From assembly GCA_001642415.1 (NCBI GenBank), contig LTDK01000094.1, forward strand, positions 55,995 through 119,994: a stretch of DNA of 64,000 nucleotides. The letters are read 5' to 3'. Origin of the DNA: Nematocida ironsii. Lineage: Eukaryota > Microsporidia. This document shows, in pieces, positions 1 through 8,684 of this stretch (position 1 is the first letter of the stretch; every line of letters starts with the position of its first letter). The translations under genes were made by a program, and so were the position numbers. Below the pieces are notes generated by a model. The model ran no database searches and was not told the origin of the DNA. It saw only the letters and a program-made list of their open reading frames with translations.

Positions 1-696
1 ATATGTTGTAATGTTTTTATTTAGACTGGATAATAATTCTTCCAGTGTCTTTTTTTGTTTTTAGTGGTTTTATTGTATGTGTGTGGCGTATAAACCTGGT
101 ATTTAATTTCGAAAATAAAAGTCTTCATTTTAAGAATATGTGACAGCTTTCTGGTTTATTTTTATTTAAATATGCTAAATGAAAGAGTTTAAATGTAAAA
201 ATATATATTAGAAACAATTTTAAATGCAACCTGGTAAAAAAGGCCACAAATATACTAAATTGTTTGAAACCACCTTGAAGGTTCAAAGGCAGAGGAAGGA
301 GCACAGCAGAATATATTCTGAATACATGGTCTGTGTACTCTTTTATACTAATGTATAAACAAACCATATTTAATTAATTCACACAGCAACAATAGAAATA
401 TTAGTGTAATTTTTTCAGATTTCTAGCTATTTCTGCAATAAATTATTATAATGCATGCGCATGTAATTTAACGATGCACTCTAAAAAATTGCATACAGAG
501 TAAATGCGCAGGTTTATATCTGTATAAAAATATAACCAATGAGCGAGTGCTTCTACCCGTCAAAGTATAATTTACTGGGCAGTGCACTTCTAGATATAAT
601 CGCAATGATTTTTCTGATTGGTGCATCCGCTGGAGTATATCCACCAATAGAAAAGAGCAGGATATAGTAAATAAGGCAAGGAGTAGATATTCCATA
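1..696. other. Left-edge intergenic region
   Basis: No supportable gene is seen. Open frames on the minus strand here are AT-rich and resemble no family. The stretch before the cyclin gene holds CCAAT pentamers at 536-540 and 644-648 and an inverted one (ATTGG) at 617-621, so it probably contains the cyclin promoter. Confidence 0.5.
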
Positions 697-1260
697 ATGG
701 CAGAAAAGAAAGAAGAAGTCATCCCCAACGAGGTATTGCAAAACACACTCAACAAACTGCAGATAGCAGACGCACCAAGCAATAATCAAATACTATATAT
801 TATAAAACGAGCAAATTTATCAAGCACAGTTGTGCTGGCAGCAATTTCTCTTTTATTTACTGCCAGAGAGAAGCTCTCAGCGTACATACAAAAGATAAGA
901 AGCACACCCATATCAACAAAACACAGGGCACTCGCACTGGAGAGAGCCACTACACTATTCAACAATATGTACATCCTTTTCTCAGTGTGTTTGGTCATAT
1001 CTTCAAAATACCTCATAGATAGATCTTACATTAACAGAACGTGGGCTAACATACTAATGATAAACAGACATATGCTAAATAGCTATGAAATGTGTCTTTT
1101 AGAGGCGCTTGACTACCAGGTAATACTAACAAAAGTTAAGCTAGACAGTCTTCTTAAGAAAGCAGAAGAGCCTGGACTTGCAAAAAAAGAGAAGAAAGAG
1201 AATCGATTTGTTAGAAATGTGAAGAGAATAATTACATGTCTTTTTAAGAATGTTGGATAG
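697..1260 (+). CDS. Pcl/Pho80-like cyclin
   Basis: A 187-residue protein with one cyclin box. Residues 102-119 (SSKYLIDRSYINRTWANI) and 127-142 (LNSYEMCLLEALDYQV) match the pattern of PHO85-type (Pcl, cyclin Y-like) cyclins: a conserved SxKYxxDxxYxNxxWA segment, then LNxxExxxLxxLdy. By family knowledge such proteins bind and activate a cyclin-dependent kinase. The first ATG is preceded by CCAAT elements at about -50 and -80. The basic C-terminal tail has no recognisable domain. The exact cyclin subtype is inference. The Cks1 subunit gene at 40492 is also in this window. Confidence 0.75.
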   Translation: MAEKKEEVIPNEVLQNTLNKLQIADAPSNNQILYIIKRANLSSTVVLAAISLLFTAREKLSAYIQKIRSTPISTKHRALALERATTLFNNMYILFSVCLVISSKYLIDRSYINRTWANILMINRHMLNSYEMCLLEALDYQVILTKVKLDSLLKKAEEPGLAKKEKKENRFVRNVKRIITCLFKNVG

Positions 1261-1393
1261 GCAGTCTGCGCATCATGAGATTAATAAATGAATATGTTTT
1301 CAGAGTAACTATGACTTCAAATCCTACTAAGGCCGAGTTAAAGCTTTTCATCATTAAACATGGGGTATAAAAATAAAAAAATATAAATGTCTA

Positions 1394-1666
1394 ATGCATA
1401 TTCAAGAAGTAAAGGAGAAAGACCCCAAACCAACAGTTCAGTTGAAAATATCAGACCAATCAAAAAAGACGTACTCGTTTGTAATGAAGAGGAAGACAAA
1501 ACTAAGCAAGTTGTTTAAAGAGTACACAGACAGATCGCATCTTGACTCGCACAAGCTAAGATTCACGCACAATGGAATCACTGTAAGTGGAGAAGAGACA
1601 GCAGACTCACTTGGACTAAAGAATGACGATGTATTAGAAGTGTTTTCATCACAGGTTGGTGGATAG
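1394..1666 (+). CDS. SMT3: SUMO (Smt3-like ubiquitin-like modifier)
   Basis: A 90-residue ubiquitin-fold protein. After a short lysine-rich N-terminal tail, residues 14-90 carry the SUMO pattern LKISDQSKKTYSFVMKRKTKLSKLFKEY, then LRFTHNGITVSGEETADSLGLKNDDVLEVFSSQVGG. SUMO is conjugated to lysines through a C-terminal Gly-Gly. The reading frame stops directly after GG, so the primary product is already in the mature form. Most SUMO precursors have extra residues that a SUMO protease must remove. An ATG at 1387 lies in another frame, so 1394 is the start. Confidence 0.92.
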   Translation: MHIQEVKEKDPKPTVQLKISDQSKKTYSFVMKRKTKLSKLFKEYTDRSHLDSHKLRFTHNGITVSGEETADSLGLKNDDVLEVFSSQVGG

Positions 1667-2285
1667 GCAAGAACAGACAGTACATTCTATTATAAGCGCA
1701 TTAGACTGTATTACAGCAGGGAAAGAATTTACATAAGAAAATATTTCAAGCAGGATGGGCATTATGTAGGATTTGTACACATGTTAGTAATATTAAATTT
1801 CGAGGTTTTCTGGTTATATAAGTTTTATTATTTGTATGGGATGATAAACAAGTTTAATAATTTATAAAAATATAGAAATGGCTATTTTGTGTTATAGGAA
1901 TACGTGATGGAGAGGGTTCAATAATTAAGTTGTATAATAATTAAAGTGTTTTTATAAAAAGAGCAAGCCAGTTAAATAACAAACTTGGTGTATATTAGTA
2001 TAGATTGTTATAAAGATATTTTAGAATTTTAATCTATCGAATTATTTGGGTTATTTATTGTTCAGATATTATGCCTAGAAATAACTAAAAATAGAAAATA
2101 ATCAAAAAACAAAAGCGGCAGTAATATAAGGATAGAATGGGAGTGTTGTGTGGAAAGTACAATATAATCAATAAAATAACGGTGTAATGAAGGATAATAG
2201 TAAAATTATTTATTATGTATTTCGGGGTATAGTATATTAGGTTATGTATACCAGGCCGATTAGAGTATATCTACAATATATTGGG
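1667..2285. other. Intergenic region between convergent genes
   Basis: AT-rich with no supportable gene. It contains one copy of the recurrent motif in minus orientation (TATTTCGGGGTATA at 2218-2231). Both flanking genes end here, so this copy is not obviously a promoter element. Confidence 0.5.
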
Positions 2286-2804
2286 CTAGACCTCTTCCAG
2301 CCTCCTGTCATTCTGCTTTCTTACAATGCACGACTTATCTATGCTGTAGACTGTTCCTGTGTCCGTAAGTGCTATGTACAAATTATCATCAACTGTTGCA
2401 CACTTAGTAATGTATTTAGTCTCATCATCAATAGTAACTTCATATAAGTACTGTCCTATGCTGCTTATTTGGTCAATATTATTCTGCTCCATTTCTATTC
2501 CTATCATGGCATACTCTTCTTGTAATGCATCAAAGTTAATCTCTACTTTATATTCTATTTCATCACTGTCTTGCGATGTTTTTTGGGTGTTGATACTTGC
2601 CAGAGTCTCTTCTGTTGGGTGCAGTGCGCTTTCTATTAAAATGTCCCCTGTAAGTATTTCTAGCATAGGGTTATCAAAAATAAAAAGAGGATTTGATATA
2701 GATGGTTTGTCAAATGTAGTGGAGCGGTTCATGGCGAGTGAATAATTAAGGAATGCGTCATTTAACACCTCTGTTGTTTCTTCTGGCAGTAATAAATATC
2801 CCAT
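2286..2804 (-). CDS. Hypothetical acidic protein
   Basis: 172 residues from ATG at 2804. A longer frame reaches 2873, but its N-terminal extension is hydrophobic and unlike the rest, so the MGYLLLPEE start is preferred. The protein is acidic, with no membrane segment and no motif I recognise. The C-terminal half (YLYEVTIDDETKYITKCATVDDNLYIALTDTGTVYSID) looks beta-rich. Codon usage and even composition suggest a real gene. No function is assigned. Confidence 0.6.
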   Translation of the reverse strand: MGYLLLPEETTEVLNDAFLNYSLAMNRSTTFDKPSISNPLFIFDNPMLEILTGDILIESALHPTEETLASINTQKTSQDSDEIEYKVEINFDALQEEYAMIGIEMEQNNIDQISSIGQYLYEVTIDDETKYITKCATVDDNLYIALTDTGTVYSIDKSCIVRKQNDRRLEEV

Positions 2805-3239
2805 GCGTATATGAAAATCAAAGAAAATAAAATAAATAATAGCTGAAGATTCGCGGAGGATGGCTAAAGACATAACAAAAACAAAAAAATGAAATTAAAA
2901 ATAATAAAACCAATTATACTGCATTACATACTAAAGAACTTTAAACACACCGAGATGTATATTATAATGCTTTTTACTTAGTTTATATAAAGAACAGATT
3001 CTAGTATATTGCCAAATGGATTCATTTTTGGCATAAGATAATTAATTTACAGTTTATATGCACAGAAACGCATATTAAAACTCTCTTAAGAGTTATTCCG
3101 GGCGTACATTTCAGACAGTGAAAAAACTAATAAACAACTTAACAGAGATAAAACTTGAAATATAGTATGTTTAACTATATTCATTATACTGCATATATAG
3201 GCAGTTCGATGGATATTAGACAGAAGAGATTATATATAA
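2805..3239. other. Intergenic region
   Basis: AT-rich with no gene seen. It separates the start of the hypothetical gene at 2804 from the 3' end of RNase P RNA. The T-run just past the RNA end (minus strand CTTTTATAT, around 3233-3241) could be a Pol III terminator. Confidence 0.5.
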
Positions 3240-3468
3240 AAGAGTATGTGGAGAGTAGTCTGAATTAAGTTATGGACGTACACATTGGCCCACCTTTCGA
3301 TTTGACTATCCGGCTAGCACCAGCCATCTCAACTGTACAGAGTACAGGAACAATTTCTGGTCAGCTGGCACGTAAGGTTTCCCTTTGATTATTTCAATCT
3401 GTGCATGGCTACTCTCAGACCTTCCTAAAGATATTTCTACCTCTATCGAAAGCTTCCACCTACTACAA
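3240..3468 (-). ncRNA. RNase P RNA
   Basis: Read on the minus strand, positions 3425-3409 are GGAAGGTCTGAGAGTAG, matching conserved region I of eukaryotic RNase P RNA (human GGAAGGUCUGAGACUAG). Positions 3266-3250 are AATTCAGACTACTCTCC, matching the 3' conserved region (human AAUUCAGACUACUCUCC). These two strands form helix P4 of the ribozyme core. Terminal pairing of AGTAGGTGGA near 3464 with TCCACATACT near 3243 gives a P1 stem with one mismatch. The RNA is about 230 nt against about 340 in human. A TATA-like ATATTTTATCCC at 3469-3480 precedes it and TTTT follows it, as expected for Pol III. The ends are approximate. Confidence 0.93.
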
Positions 3469-3480
3469 GGGATAAAATAT
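3469..3480 (-). promoter_or_regulatory. TATA-like element of RNase P RNA gene
   Basis: On the minus strand the sequence is ATATTTTATCCC immediately before the inferred 5' end of the RNA. It sits only about 20 bp past the stop codon of the upstream gene (3502), so the RNA gene's promoter must overlap that gene's 3' end. The exact start site is not known. Confidence 0.4.
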
Positions 3481-3501
3481 TTTAAAGTAAAAATAAAAAG
3501 T

Positions 3502-4050
3502 CTATTTATTGTTAAGAATGTTAATTATACTAAAAGATACAATCCATGCAAGGTTCAAGTAGTCTACGCATATCGCGCAGTGTATAATTAGCTCAGATAT
3601 ATAGTGCAGGTACTTTATGCGGCGCTTTTTCTTGAATATCAAATAGTGTGCAACTGTCTGTAGGAGAGTTCCTGTGCAGAATAAGTACACTTGGGAGGAC
3701 TTGCTCTCGACTGATCTCATTAGTATCATTGGGTAGTAGATAATACCCACTGCCAGATGGAGAATGTTCATTCTGCTTGTATAATTATAGGAGTATACAG
3801 AGGATTCAATAAGTCTTCTAAGAATGTGTATGCCCAGTAAGTGGGTGCTTTTACTGGTATATTTAAAGAAGTAGATCAGAATAAAGAAAATAGCCGCATT
3901 TAAATAGAAAAAAATAAAGCAGTCTTTGTCTATTGTGCTAATGGAAGGAACAGCCCTCCCTATGCCCCCGTTTTGTGTTAGCGGGTTTATAAGGAAAAAG
4001 ACCCCCCAGGACACCCCTATAAGAGCTGTAAAGAATGCTTCATACAACAT
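3502..4050 (-). CDS. Polyprenol reductase-like membrane protein (SRD5A3/DFG10 family)
   Basis: 182 residues with several hydrophobic segments. The segment GIHILRRLIESSVYSYNYTSRMNILHLAVGIIYYPMILM matches the family core of SRD5A3/Dfg10 (RRLxExxxVxxxSxxxMnxxHyxxGxxYYP). The C-terminal IKYLHYISELIIHCAICVDYLNLAWIVSF matches the conserved HYxxEIxIY region. In other eukaryotes these ER enzymes act in making dolichol, the lipid carrier for N-glycosylation and GPI or O-mannose donors. The protein is much shorter than yeast Dfg10 (about 250) or human SRD5A3 (about 318), lacking N-terminal and loop sequence. The function is therefore inferred from the core motifs only. Confidence 0.65.
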   Translation of the reverse strand: MLYEAFFTALIGVSWGVFFLINPLTQNGGIGRAVPSISTIDKDCFIFFYLNAAIFFILIYFFKYTSKSTHLLGIHILRRLIESSVYSYNYTSRMNILHLAVGIIYYPMILMRSVESKSSQVYLFCTGTLLQTVAHYLIFKKKRRIKYLHYISELIIHCAICVDYLNLAWIVSFSIINILNNK

Positions 4051-4274
4051 AAATGAAAAGTAAAATTATAAAACAAGTAAATATTTGTTGCCCCTGTCAA
4101 TCATTTGAGTATATGCAGAGTATCCAATGCCAAGGTTTGTAATTGCACAGAATGCCGCTATATTTACACATTAATACCTTCTGATTAAAGCATAGAGAAA
4201 TTTCAGGGTATACCTTAAAGTAGAAAATATCTAATTTATTCTTAAAAATAGGTTTATTAGTGTTTATATCACTA

Positions 4275-5507
4275 TTATGCAGTCTGGCATGATGGCCCGG
4301 ATTCTTCTCTGCGGGAATGAGACTCGTGGCTAGAGCTGTTCTGCTGGTTATTGTACCATTTGTTTATGTCGTGCTTTGATATAAAGCATGCTCTGTGTGT
4401 TGGTGAGTATGTGCTGGCTGTGTAGTTAAGTAGTTCGGTTCCCAGGTCCTTTATCTTCTGCACTGGTGGAAGTATAGGAACAATTCTTACAAAGAGAGAT
4501 CCCTTGTTTCCTCTTCTCATGGGCATTCCTTCATTATCAATGCGCAGGTAGTCCTCTCCTATATCCTGTGCACTTGCAGTGGGATAGCCAACTGTGATTA
4601 CTCTCTTATCAATGGTTGTTATCTCGATGGGTTTCTGCATAAGAATATCGCCGATTGGCACCTTTACCTCGGTATACAGATGCTCTGCAGTAAGTCGAGT
4701 AAAGTTGGGGTCTTCTTTTATAGAGACAACAACAATTAAATCTCCAGTAACTAGTCCTTCTGCCTCATCTCCCATTCCCTTGTATGAGAGCTTGTATTCA
4801 TCTGTTACACCAGCTGGTATTGTTATTTCTATGTTTTCTACCTTCTTGGTGTATCCCTGTCCAGAGCAGGATGTACAGCTTGGCCCAGACTTGATTATTC
4901 CATGCCCTCTGCACGTGTTACATGTAACTTCTCTTTGCAGTCTGATTCCTCCCATGTTTGTAATTTCGGAGTATACACCATGCCCACGGCACTTAGTACA
5001 CGTCTTTGTGCTCATGGAGCCAGTGGCCTTGCATGGCTTGCATATAATGTTTCTGGTTATCTTTCTGGTTAGCTTTATCTCGTTCATCACATCAGCAAGT
5101 GTTAAGTGCACTTTCTCGACCTTTGGGTTGTTTTTCTGCTGCCTTCTTTCTCCGCCAAACATTGAGCCCATTGACCCTCCGAAGAAGGATGAGAAGAAAG
5201 ACTCGCCGTCCCCGAATCCTTCAAACCCACCTCCTTGCTGGTTAGGGTCTATTCCTTTATCATACATGGCCTTCTTTTCGGGCACAGAAAGAACTTCATA
5301 CGCATTTGTTATTTCTGAAAACTTCGCATCCATTTCCTTCTTTAACTGCTCCCTCTCTTTATCCGTTTTGCACGCCTTAAGTGCGTTTGCCACTGTAAGA
5401 CCATCTGAGTGATACTTCTTGGCGAGTGCTCTGTATGCAGACTTTATTTCCTTTTCAGATGCATTTGGGTCTACATTTAATAATTTATAATATCCTTTGA
5501 CATCCAT
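4275..5507 (-). CDS. Type I J-protein (Ydj1/DNAJA-like Hsp40)
   Basis: 410 residues in type I order: J domain (4-70), Gly/Phe-rich linker (about 90-120, GGGFEGFGDGESFFSSFFGG), four CxxCxGxG-type zinc repeats (about 157-225), then the substrate-binding domains. It is a co-chaperone that stimulates cytosolic Hsp70. Two points stand out. The usually invariant HPD tripeptide is H33-S34-D35 (TCA serine codon), which should weaken Hsp70 stimulation. The protein also ends in CQTA, a plausible farnesylation CaaX box, as in yeast Ydj1. The gene is divergent from the RbAp48-like gene with 92 bp between start codons. Confidence 0.93.
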   Translation of the reverse strand: MDVKGYYKLLNVDPNASEKEIKSAYRALAKKYHSDGLTVANALKACKTDKEREQLKKEMDAKFSEITNAYEVLSVPEKKAMYDKGIDPNQQGGGFEGFGDGESFFSSFFGGSMGSMFGGERRQQKNNPKVEKVHLTLADVMNEIKLTRKITRNIICKPCKATGSMSTKTCTKCRGHGVYSEITNMGGIRLQREVTCNTCRGHGIIKSGPSCTSCSGQGYTKKVENIEITIPAGVTDEYKLSYKGMGDEAEGLVTGDLIVVVSIKEDPNFTRLTAEHLYTEVKVPIGDILMQKPIEITTIDKRVITVGYPTASAQDIGEDYLRIDNEGMPMRRGNKGSLFVRIVPILPPVQKIKDLGTELLNYTASTYSPTHRACFISKHDINKWYNNQQNSSSHESHSRREESGPSCQTA

Positions 5508-5599
5508 TACTCTATTAGTAAATTTTTTGCTATTATATATATGGAAAATTCCAGAACTATAAATATATTCTAGAATTAAAATATCAATTCAAAAAGAAA

Positions 5600-6772
5600 A
5601 TGGATCCAGAAGAAATAACCATATGCGAAGAATTTAAAACATGGAGAAAGAACGTGCCATATCTCTATGATATGTTGCTATCCCATGCACTCACTTGGCC
5701 ATCTCTTACTGTGCAGTGGTTTCCTGACGCAGTCAGAAATGAAGAGACAGACACCACAATGCAGCGACTGCTTCTTTCCACGCAGACATCTGGGCAGGAG
5801 GATGAGTACTTGCAGATAATGTCAGTTACTCTTCCGGACACGGTAGGGGATGAAGCAGTGCGCTCTTTAGATGATGGAGGGTACGGCCTTGGTGAGTCAA
5901 AGGTAAGAATAACTCAGAAGATACCGATGCAGCATGAAGTGAACAGGGCCAGGTACATGCCTACCAACAACAACCTAATTGCAGTGAAATACGACAACCC
6001 AGAGGTGCACATTTATGACTACACGAAGCATCCATCCTTTGGAAAAGAAGCAGTGCCAGACATAGTCTTCAGCGGGCATACAAAGGGAGGATTTGGTCTG
6101 GCGTGGAATCCTGTGGTTGAGGGTGAGCTCTGCAGTGCAGGGTACGATGGAGTGGTGTGTGTATATAATCTTAATGCAGGAACAGAGCCCGTTAATAAGA
6201 TAGAAGAGAGCGAAGAGATAAATGACATTGCAATTTCAAATGATGGGAGCATACTTGCACTAGGGATGGACAAGACTGGCACACGCCTGGTAGATAAAAG
6301 AACAGGAGAGAAAAAGCTTCTTGCCACGGGAGAGACACTTAGTGTGCAGTTCTCCCCAGAGAATACATCATGGCTTGCCACGGGTACTAAGGAGGGAGCA
6401 CTTACTATATGGGACATAAGGAATGATGCAGCCCCCATATACACACTTCTAGGGCACGAGGGAGATGTCACGCAAGTTGAGTGGTCACCCCACTATGAGA
6501 ATGTGCTGGCTTCGTGCGGATCAGATAGAAGAGTGCGACTGTGGGACCTGTCTAAGGTAGGCCAGGAGCAGTCAGAGGAAGACAAAGAAGACGGCCCTCC
6601 AGAGCTGCTTTTCATTCACGGTGGTCATACAGATGCCGTGTGCGATATCTCATGGAATCCACACGAGCCCTGGGAGATTGCTAGTGTGGCGAATGACAAT
6701 ATTCTCCAGGTATGGCAGGTATCTTCTTTAATTGCAGGTGATAATGAAGCAGAGGAGAGCGATCACCAGTAA
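5600..6772 (+). CDS. Histone-binding WD40 protein (RbAp46/48, Hat2/Msi1 family)
   Basis: 390 residues. The N-terminus EEFKTWRKNVPYLYDMLLSHALTWPSLTVQWFPD is the signature histone-binding helix of RbAp46/48, Hat2 and Msi1. A WD40 propeller follows (FSGHTKGGFGLAWNP, LLGHEGDVTQVEWSPHYENVLASCGSDRRVRLWDLS, IHGGHTDAVCDISWNP, ANDNILQVWQV). Family members bind H3-H4 in CAF-1, HAT1, HDAC and Polycomb complexes. Which complex it serves here cannot be told. A DNAJC9-like histone co-chaperone gene lies at 17353. Confidence 0.93.
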   Translation: MDPEEITICEEFKTWRKNVPYLYDMLLSHALTWPSLTVQWFPDAVRNEETDTTMQRLLLSTQTSGQEDEYLQIMSVTLPDTVGDEAVRSLDDGGYGLGESKVRITQKIPMQHEVNRARYMPTNNNLIAVKYDNPEVHIYDYTKHPSFGKEAVPDIVFSGHTKGGFGLAWNPVVEGELCSAGYDGVVCVYNLNAGTEPVNKIEESEEINDIAISNDGSILALGMDKTGTRLVDKRTGEKKLLATGETLSVQFSPENTSWLATGTKEGALTIWDIRNDAAPIYTLLGHEGDVTQVEWSPHYENVLASCGSDRRVRLWDLSKVGQEQSEEDKEDGPPELLFIHGGHTDAVCDISWNPHEPWEIASVANDNILQVWQVSSLIAGDNEAEESDHQ

Positions 6773-7206
6773 ATCTATTAAATACCCAAATATCTTAAAA
6801 TTCAACTGTTTATGTTTTTTTTGTATGCTATATTCCATGATCACTAGCAAAATATCTATAACTCTTTGTACTATAAAATATTTTTTGACATATTTTCAGC
6901 AAATATCTAGAAGTGTCTCTGCATGCTTTATATCTTAGTGAAACAGAGAATCAATTAAATATTTCATATGTCATAATTATAAGACACATTGTTATTTCAC
7001 ATAGAATAAAGAGCATAATGAATTTTGGGTTGGGTGTAGTTTAGAAGGTGCTTTATATTGAATAGACCGAATATAGAAAGGTAATTGTATGAGTATATTT
7101 ATTTGTTTTTTATAATTTCCTAATCAAAGGATTCCTCTATTTATTTACTATCCTTCTGGATATATTTATTTTTACATATATAAATACATTTTAAATAGTA
7201 AACAAT
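6773..7206. other. Intergenic region
   Basis: AT-rich, with no gene or RNA recognised. A TATA-rich run (tttttacatatataaataca, about 7171-7190) lies some 20-35 bp before the aquaporin start and may be its promoter. Confidence 0.45.
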
Positions 7207-7989
7207 ATGGGCCTTACATTTAACTGGATAGTATTACAATCGTTCCTAGCAGAGGGACTATGCACTGCGCTGTTTGCCTTTGCAGTGTACTCTGTAGTCA
7301 CTGGTGTGAATATCACGCCGTGCGCAGATGGAGTAGCAAATATTGCTGTTACACTAACAATTGCACTAACCAGTGTTGCAATTATTTATGCATTTATGGA
7401 CATAACCATAGCACACTTTAATCCAGCAATTACTCTTGCTGCGATAGTTACAGGAAAGCTGCCTATTTTCATGGGGCTCGGGTATATAATTATGCAGGCG
7501 TGCGGTGCCATGCTTGGATCAGCAGTAATGCTACTTACAAAGCCTGGGTCATCATCTGATCTGCTTGGATACACTCGGTCAACTCTAGCCCCAAATGCCA
7601 GCATAGGAAATGCAATTTTAACAGAGATAGTTCTTACAGGTATACTTACGTATGTTGCATTCTCTGTGGCCATCAATGTGTTCAATCCTCCCACACAGGT
7701 AAAGATTGAGGTGCCAGATGAGATTGAGGACAATGATAAGTTGCGTGTAGTCACCTCACAGGCACCAAACAGATCAGCATTTGCTCCCATCGCAATTGGG
7801 TTTACTCTGGGGTTCTTGTCTCTTCTGGGCATTGGCTCTAGTGGTGGTGTGTTCAACCCAGCAATCACTCTGCCAGGTACACTGTTCTCTGGTGTGTGGA
7901 GAGATGTATGGGTGTACTGGGTCGGACAATTCGTTGGTGGCATAGGAGGTGCTCTTCTGCACGTATGGATATTCGCTAAGACCGTATAA
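7207..7989 (+). CDS. Aquaporin (MIP family channel)
   Basis: 260 residues with six hydrophobic segments and two NPA loops: HFNPAITLA (N72-P73-A74) and VFNPAITLPG (N217-P218-A219). MIP channels conduct water or small solutes, and in microsporidia an aquaporin has been proposed to drive spore swelling and polar tube firing. Unusually, the residue after the second NPA is Ile220, where almost all family members have the Arg of the aromatic/Arg filter. A hydrophilic insert at about 166-189 (EVPDEIEDNDKLRVVTSQAPNR) separates the two halves. The start is the first ATG. Confidence 0.93.
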   Translation: MGLTFNWIVLQSFLAEGLCTALFAFAVYSVVTGVNITPCADGVANIAVTLTIALTSVAIIYAFMDITIAHFNPAITLAAIVTGKLPIFMGLGYIIMQACGAMLGSAVMLLTKPGSSSDLLGYTRSTLAPNASIGNAILTEIVLTGILTYVAFSVAINVFNPPTQVKIEVPDEIEDNDKLRVVTSQAPNRSAFAPIAIGFTLGFLSLLGIGSSGGVFNPAITLPGTLFSGVWRDVWVYWVGQFVGGIGGALLHVWIFAKTV

Positions 7990-8684
7990 TAAATATAGTA
8001 TTTACTGCATAAATCATTATTACCCTCCTTCCTTTCAACGCACAAACAAGTGCTTAACTCGCATCGATGCAAGAGAAACACAACTCACACTGCGCAGAAG
8101 AATGCTTGAAATATCTGTATATATTTCTATACAGTATGCATCTGTCTATTACGAGCCAATAGGCTCCTATTACCATTGTAAATGCGCATACTCCGAAATA
8201 CAAGTAAGAAATCACAAATAATATAGAAAGTTCTAATATTTACAACAGATGCGTTGTTATGTGTTCTAGCAGCAGATTCACAGATTAATTCATAGTAAAA
8301 TATATTTTGTGCTATGCATATGCAACACTCTGGGGTTTCTATTAAAATAATATTTCTGTAATCATTTGTTTTCTTATTTCTAGAATTTAACCATTAATAT
8401 TTCATATAGATATGAAATTTGTATTATATCCAGGTGTTTTATCTATCTTTATATACAGTTTCTGTCTGTTTATGGGAGTGCTGATACAATCAGGTAATTT
8501 TGTTAGACAATTTTTCTATTCTATCCTTATATAATATATCCATAAGTAATGAACTGTATATTAAACTGCCCTCTAGCAATTGGTTCTCTGTCTGCTCTAA
8601 CCAGAGCTGCTCTTTAAAATGCCTAATTATAACTTGGAATTTTAAATTATTTGGATATAAAAGTTGCAAATCTTAAAAAGACCA
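7990..8684. other. Intergenic region with a structured segment
   Basis: No protein gene is supported. About 8036-8185 is richer in GC than the surroundings and has small perfect hairpins: GAGCC-aata-GGCTC around 8152-8165 and CTGTATA-tatttc-TATACAG around 8117-8136. An undescribed small RNA is possible. The rest is AT-rich and carries the promoter of the SNF2 gene. Confidence 0.4.

Noticed and set aside
468..789. Two overlapping minus-strand frames before the cyclin gene
   Set aside because: Cys/Leu/Phe-rich translation of AT-rich DNA, overlapping each other and the cyclin promoter, with no family resemblance.
7949..8221. 90-codon plus-strand frame after the aquaporin
   Set aside because: It begins inside the aquaporin gene, its residue mix is random-looking, and the stretch reads better as noncoding with hairpins.
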